This document shows positions 60,679-64,000 of a DNA stretch of 64,000 nt, piece by piece; the first letter of the stretch is position 1, and each line of letters starts with the position of its first letter. The translations under genes and the position numbers were made by a program. The notes beneath the pieces were generated by a model. That model did no database searches. It was not told the DNA's origin and worked only from the letters and a program-made list of their open reading frames with translations. The DNA is from Paenibacillus dendritiformis (GTDB taxonomy: Bacteria; Bacillota; Bacilli; Paenibacillales; Paenibacillaceae). Location of the stretch: the NCBI RefSeq assembly GCF_945605565.1, contig NZ_OX216966.1, positions 3,960,001 through 4,024,000 on the forward strand. The letters are read 5' to 3'.

Positions 60679-63480
60679 TTAAAGCGGCCCTTGTGGTCCT
60701 TGCTCACCTTGAGGCCCTTGAGCGCCAGTTGCTCCTTGCGGTCCTTGATCACCCTGAGGTCCTTGAGCGCCAGTTGCCCCTTGCGGCCCTTGGTCGCCTT
60801 GAGGTCCTTGGTCGCCCTGAGGCCCTTGAGCGCCAGTTGCCCCTTGTGGTCCTTGGTCGCCCTGAGGTCCTTGAGCGCCAGTTGCTCCTTGCGGCCCTTG
60901 GTCGCCTTGAGGTCCCTGAGCGCCAGTTGCTCCTTGCGGCCCTTGGTCGCCTTGAGGTCCTTGGTCACCCTGAGGTCCTTGAGCGCCAGTTGCCCCTTGC
61001 GGTCCTTCAGGTCCTTGCTGACCTTGAGTACCTTGAGGCCCTTGAGGTCCTTGCTGGCCTTGAGTACCTTGAGGTCCTTGGTCGCCTTGAGGCCCTTGGT
61101 CGCCTTGAGGTCCTTGGTCACCAGTTGCTCCTTGCGGTCCTTGGTCGCCTTGAGGTCCTTGGTCACCCTGAGGCCCTTGGTCGCCTTGAGGTCCTTGGTC
61201 ACCCTGAGGTCCTTGGTCACCCTGAGGTCCTTGAGCGCCAGTTGCCCCTTGCGGTCCTTGGTCACCCTGAGGCCCTTGGTCACCCTGAGGCCCTTGGTCG
61301 CCTTGAGGTCCCTGATCGCCAGTTTCTCCTTGCGGTCCTTGGTCTCCCTGAGGCCCTTGGTCGCCTTGAGGTCCCTGAGCGCCAGTTGCTCCTTGCGGCC
61401 CTTGGTCGCCTTGTGGCCCTTGGTCACCCTGAGGCCCTTGAGCGCCAGTTGCTCCTTGAGGTCCCTGATCGCCTTGCGGTCCTTGGTCACCCTGAGGCCC
61501 TTGAGCGCCAGTTGCCCCTTGAGGTCCTTGGTCACCCAGAGGTCCTTGGTCACCCTGAGGTCCTTGGTCGCCTTGAGGTCCTTGGTCGCCTTGAGGCCCT
61601 TGGTCACCTTGTGGCCCTTGGTCACCCTGAGGCCCTTGAGCGCCAGTTGCTCCTTGAGGTCCCTGATCGCCTTGCGGTCCTTGGTCGCCTTGTGGCCCTT
61701 GGTCGCCTTGTGGCCCTTGGTCGCCTTGAGGTCCTTGGTCACCCTGAGGTCCTTGGTCGCCTTGAGGTCCTTGGTCACCTTGTGGCCCTTGGTCACCTTG
61801 TGGCCCTTGGTCGCCTTGAGGTCCTTGGTCGCCTTGAGGTCCTTGTTCGCCTTGAGGTCCTTGGTCGCCTTGAGGTCCTTGGTCGCCTTGAGGTCCTTGG
61901 TCGCCTTGAGGTCCTTGGTCACCTTGTGGCCCTTGTTCGCCTTGTGGCCCTTGTTCGCCTTGAGGTCCTTGGTCACCCTGAGGTCCTTGGTCGCCTTGAG
62001 GTCCTTGGTCGCCTTGAGGTCCTTGGTCACCTTGCGGTCCTTGGTCACCTTGTGGCCCTTGGTCGCCTTGAGGTCCTTGGTCGCCTTGTGGCCCTTGGTC
62101 GCCTTGTGGCCCTTGGTCGCCTTGAGGTCCTTGGTCACCCTGAGGTCCTTGGTCGCCTTGAGGTCCTTGGTCACCTTGAGGTCCTTGTTCGCCTTGCGGT
62201 CCTTGGTCACCTTGAGGTCCTTGGTCGCCTTGTGGTCCTTGGTCGCCTTGAGGTCCTTGGTCGCCTTGTGGCCCTTGGTCGCCTTGTGGCCCTTGGTCGC
62301 CTTGTGGTCCTTGTTCGCCTTGCGGTCCTTGGTCACCTTGTGGCCCTTGGTCGCCTTGTGGTCCTTGTTCGCCTTGCGGTCCTTGGTCACCTTGTGGCCC
62401 TTGGTCGCCTTGAGGTCCTTGTTCGCCTTGAGGTCCTTGGTCGCCTTGAGGTCCTTGGTCGCCTTGTGGCCCTTGGTCGCCTTGAGGTCCTTGGTCGCCT
62501 TGAGGTCCTTGTTCGCCTTGCGGTCCTTGGTCACCTTGAGGCCCTTGGTCGCCTTGTGGCCCTTGGTCGCCTTGAGGTCCTTGGTCGCCTTGTGGTCCTT
62601 GGTCACCTTGAGGTCCTTGTTCGCCTTGCGGTCCTTGGTCACCTTGAGGCCCTTGGTCGCCTTGAGGTCCTTGGTCGCCTTGCGGTCCTTGGTCGCCTTG
62701 TGGCCCTTGGTCGCCTTGAGGTCCTTGGTCGCCTTGTGGTCCTTGGTCGCCTTGAGGTCCTTGGTCACCTTGTGGCCCTTGGTCGCCTTGAGGTCCTTGG
62801 TCGCCTTGAGGTCCTTGGTCGCCTTGTGGCCCTTGGTCGCCTTGTGGCCCTTGGTCGCCTTGAGGTCCTTGGTCGCCCTGAGGTCCTTGAGCGCCTTGTG
62901 GCCCTTGAACGCCTTGTGGCCCTTGGTCGCCTTGTGGCCCTTGGTCGCCTTGAGGTCCTTGGTCGCCCTGAGGTCCTTGAGCGCCTTGTGGCCCTTGAAC
63001 GCCTTGAACGCCTTGAGGTCCTTGAGGTCCTTGAGGTCCTTGAGGTCCTTGAGGTCCAACTCCTCCATCTGTCCGTGTAGCCTCCCAATGATTCAAAATG
63101 GGATCGGCTACTACTCTAACCACTCCGGCGTTGGGTACAAGAAATACCCTCATACTGTCACCCGGATTGAAATTCATTTGAGCGGTGAAGTTTACTGTGA
63201 AAGGAAAATCAGGTTTATCCGTATTTCGGATAAATAACCTTCCGGAGTTGTTAGGTCCTTCCAATACGAGTGCAACGAATTCCACTTGAGGGTTCGCCAC
63301 AAGCAAAAGGCTGACGCTTATCGTATACACGCCACCCTCGCTGGCGACGAAGGTAGAAGTCGCTGGGTTGTACTCGCCGTTCAAATCATACTCAACGGTT
63401 TGAAAGAATAAATTGAACGGTCCTGGGTTTAAAATAATTTGATCTGCACTCGCACGAGCTCTAAATGCGGATTCGGCCAA
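60679..63480 (-). CDS. Collagen-like surface protein with an N-terminal C1q-like head
   Basis: 933 residues from TTG 63480; GGAGGTGA is 7 bases upstream. Residues 1-140 form a C1q/TNF-like beta domain ([55 protein letters not shown]). From about 141 to the end the chain is Gly-X-Y collagen, almost entirely GPQGDQ with variants GPQGEQ and GPQGATGAQ near the C-terminal end. Unlike Bacillus BclA, the globular head is at the N-terminus and no C-terminal domain or sorting signal exists; there is no signal peptide. Expected to trimerise as a triple helix, probably on the spore surface (exosporium-like filaments). The glycosyltransferase relic next door fits such a role. Thr is scarce, so glycosylation sites are few. 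Confidence 0.9.
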   Translation of the reverse strand: MAESAFRARASADQIILNPGPFNLFFQTVEYDLNGEYNPATSTFVASEGGVYTISVSLLLVANPQVEFVALVLEGPNNSGRLFIRNTDKPDFPFTVNFTAQMNFNPGDSMRVFLVPNAGVVRVVADPILNHWEATRTDGGVGPQGPQGPQGPQGPQGVQGVQGPQGAQGPQGDQGPQGDQGPQGDQGPQGVQGPQGAQGPQGDQGPQGDQGPQGDQGPQGDQGPQGDQGPQGDQGPQGDQGPQGDQGPQGDQGPQGDQGPQGDQGPQGDQGPQGDQGPQGDQGPQGEQGPQGDQGPQGDQGPQGDQGPQGDQGPQGDQGPQGEQGPQGDQGPQGDQGPQGDQGPQGDQGPQGEQGPQGDQGPQGDQGPQGEQGPQGDQGPQGDQGPQGEQGPQGDQGPQGDQGPQGDQGPQGDQGPQGDQGPQGDQGPQGEQGPQGDQGPQGDQGPQGDQGPQGDQGPQGDQGPQGDQGPQGDQGPQGDQGPQGDQGPQGDQGPQGDQGPQGDQGPQGEQGPQGEQGPQGDQGPQGDQGPQGDQGPQGDQGPQGEQGPQGDQGPQGDQGPQGDQGPQGDQGPQGDQGPQGDQGPQGDQGPQGDQGPQGDQGPQGDQGPQGATGAQGPQGDQGPQGDQGPQGDQGPQGDQGPQGDQGPLGDQGPQGATGAQGPQGDQGPQGDQGPQGATGAQGPQGDQGPQGDQGPQGATGAQGPQGDQGPQGDQGPQGETGDQGPQGDQGPQGDQGPQGDQGPQGATGAQGPQGDQGPQGDQGPQGDQGPQGDQGPQGDQGPQGATGDQGPQGDQGPQGDQGPQGTQGQQGPQGPQGTQGQQGPEGPQGATGAQGPQGDQGPQGDQGPQGATGAQGPQGDQGPQGATGAQGPQGDQGPQGATGAQGPQGDQGPQGDQGPQGATGAQGPQGDQGPQGATGAQGPQGEQGPQGPL
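60690..63060 (-). repeat. 18-bp tandem repeat array encoding GPQGDQ
   Basis: More than 120 units of 18 bp (minus-strand unit about GGACCTCAAGGCGACCAA) with few variants. The low-complexity sequence also keeps three other long frames open on both strands (for example 60654-63080 plus), which are artefacts. Such arrays change length by slippage and recombination and are hard to assemble, so the copy number here may be approximate. Confidence 0.9.
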
Positions 63481-63547
63481 CTTGATGTCACCTCCGTATT
63501 CTGATGCAGCTCCACTCCCAAAAAACTTCAGATAGTGAAGCCTTTAA

Positions 63548-63556
63548 TATAGTATG
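63548..63556 (-). promoter_or_regulatory. Possible sporulation-sigma -10 box upstream of the collagen-like gene
   Basis: On the minus strand CATACTATA fits the -10 element of sigma-E/sigma-K promoters (CATANNNTA), about 70 bases before the start codon. No clear -35 element was found, so the assignment is tentative. Confidence 0.3.
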
Positions 63557-63651
63557 TGGTAATGCGCGGCGAGCCTCGGCTCTTGCAGAGGTGAAATCGT
63601 ATATTGTGAAATGGCCGAAAAAAGCTTTTTTTAACCAGAAAAGTACGCCGG

Positions 63652-63933
63652 CACGAAGGGAGCAGCTTTGGGAGAGCGCTCGGTCACAATGTCTGCAGAA
63701 GCATCTGCACAAAGAAGCCCGGAGAGGAAATCGTGCTGTTCCTCGACGGAGACATGGTCACTTTCGACGGGGAGCTGATTCCGTTCATCCAGTCAGTTGA
63801 GCAAGGGATGGACGTTGCCTTGAACCGACATTCCGGAGTAACAAACCGCAAGGATGCGCCCGGCTATGCGCCGATATCATTCACGCGCATCAGGGGCTTT
63901 TACCTATCGGGAAAGGGGCTGTTGCTTCCCTGA
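63652..63933 (+). pseudogene. Glycosyltransferase family 2 fragment
   Basis: The frame HEGSSFGRALGHNVCRSI, KPGEEIVLFLDGDMVTFDGELIPF, VEQGMDVALNRHSGV matches the GT-A nucleotide-sugar site (DGDM as the DxD motif) of family 2 glycosyltransferases. The N-terminal roughly 40 residues are missing and no start codon is present; the C-terminus is also short (stop at 63931). A relic, possibly of the enzyme that decorated the collagen-like protein. Confidence 0.55.
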
Positions 63934-64000
63934 AGCAACCAAGATTTCCGATCGTTCACCCGCAAAAAAAGCCGTCTCCCAAGCGGCAGCCGGCTCTTTA

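Noticed and set aside
60690..63060. CRISPR-like repeat array
   Set aside because: The repeats are continuous 18-bp coding units without spacers, and the translated Gly-X-Y pattern explains them.
60654..63237. Leu/Val/Arg-rich proteins of about 800 residues on the plus strand
   Set aside because: They are shadow frames of the 18-bp collagen repeat; they have no ribosome binding site and no domain.

Overview
The window reads as a chromosomal segment of a spore-forming, low-to-mid-GC Firmicute, most likely a Paenibacillus. The support is a spoVAC-spoVAD-spoVAE operon with DUF421/DUF1657 partners, AGGAGG-type ribosome binding sites, secreted multidomain chitinases, Bacillus-like orthologues (YfmM, YdeI, YkoP-like, class A beta-lactamase) and a collagen-like surface protein. 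The genus is inferred from gene content, not from a marker gene. No rRNA, tRNA or CRISPR array was seen.

Layout. 1-4.3 kb: a cut-off DUF4870 gene, a short-chain dehydrogenase relic, an SGNH hydrolase and an unusual 794-residue protein with two prenyltransferase/terpene-synthase-like halves. An HpaB-type flavin monooxygenase follows (4.6-6.1 kb). 6.2-14.4 kb: GH19 chitinase, Asp/Glu racemase, ABC-F protein, then a patchy stretch of relics (GNAT, metallophosphoesterase) interrupted by a very GC-rich acetyltransferase of foreign look, and a TetR/dehydrogenase pair with repeated TGATTAATCA operators. 14.6-22.3 kb: a 1291-residue chitinase with two GH18 domains, a FabG-like reductase, an O-methyltransferase and a CorC/HlyC transporter. 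22.4-25.5 kb: a spoVA operon resembling the mobile spoVA2mob type. 25.7-30.2 kb: phosphodiesterase, YkoP-like protein, endonuclease/exonuclease/phosphatase protein and carboxylesterase.

30.3-32 kb holds an RRNPP-type quorum-sensing receptor (Xre HTH plus helical repeats). It is followed by two tandem 36-codon pheromone precursor genes that the long-ORF view misses. The two precursors are almost identical but end in SIHPW and SIYPW. 32-34 kb: a frameshifted AraC regulator and a proline dehydrogenase. 34.2-38.1 kb: a 1302-residue protein joining about 1000 residues I cannot assign to a GH5 glycosidase, without a signal peptide. 38.7-44.7 kb: a thiazole/oxazole-modified peptide cluster of the heterocycloanthracin/sonorensin type (Cys-rich precursor, Ocin-ThiF-like protein, YcaO cyclodehydratase, SagB-type dehydrogenase), with a His/Trp-rich protein gene beside it.

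45.6-48.7 kb: a GntR-ABC transporter-CPBP protease operon. 49-60.3 kb: hydrolase, GNAT proteins, an ECF sigma/anti-sigma pair with each gene interrupted by an in-frame TAG, an intact class A beta-lactamase, decayed DUF4367, SRPBCC and WYL genes, a short UvrA-like ATPase, a DJ-1/PfpI protein and YdeI. 60.7-63.5 kb: a huge collagen-like gene on the minus strand with an N-terminal globular head, beside a truncated glycosyltransferase.

The strongest candidates for something new are the receptor with twin diverged pheromones, the TOMM cluster with its neighbours, the GH5 fusion protein, and the two-headed terpenoid enzyme with its flavin monooxygenase. The many frameshifted relics show an accessory region in decay, or in places sequencing errors. 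Functions are inferred from sequence alone.
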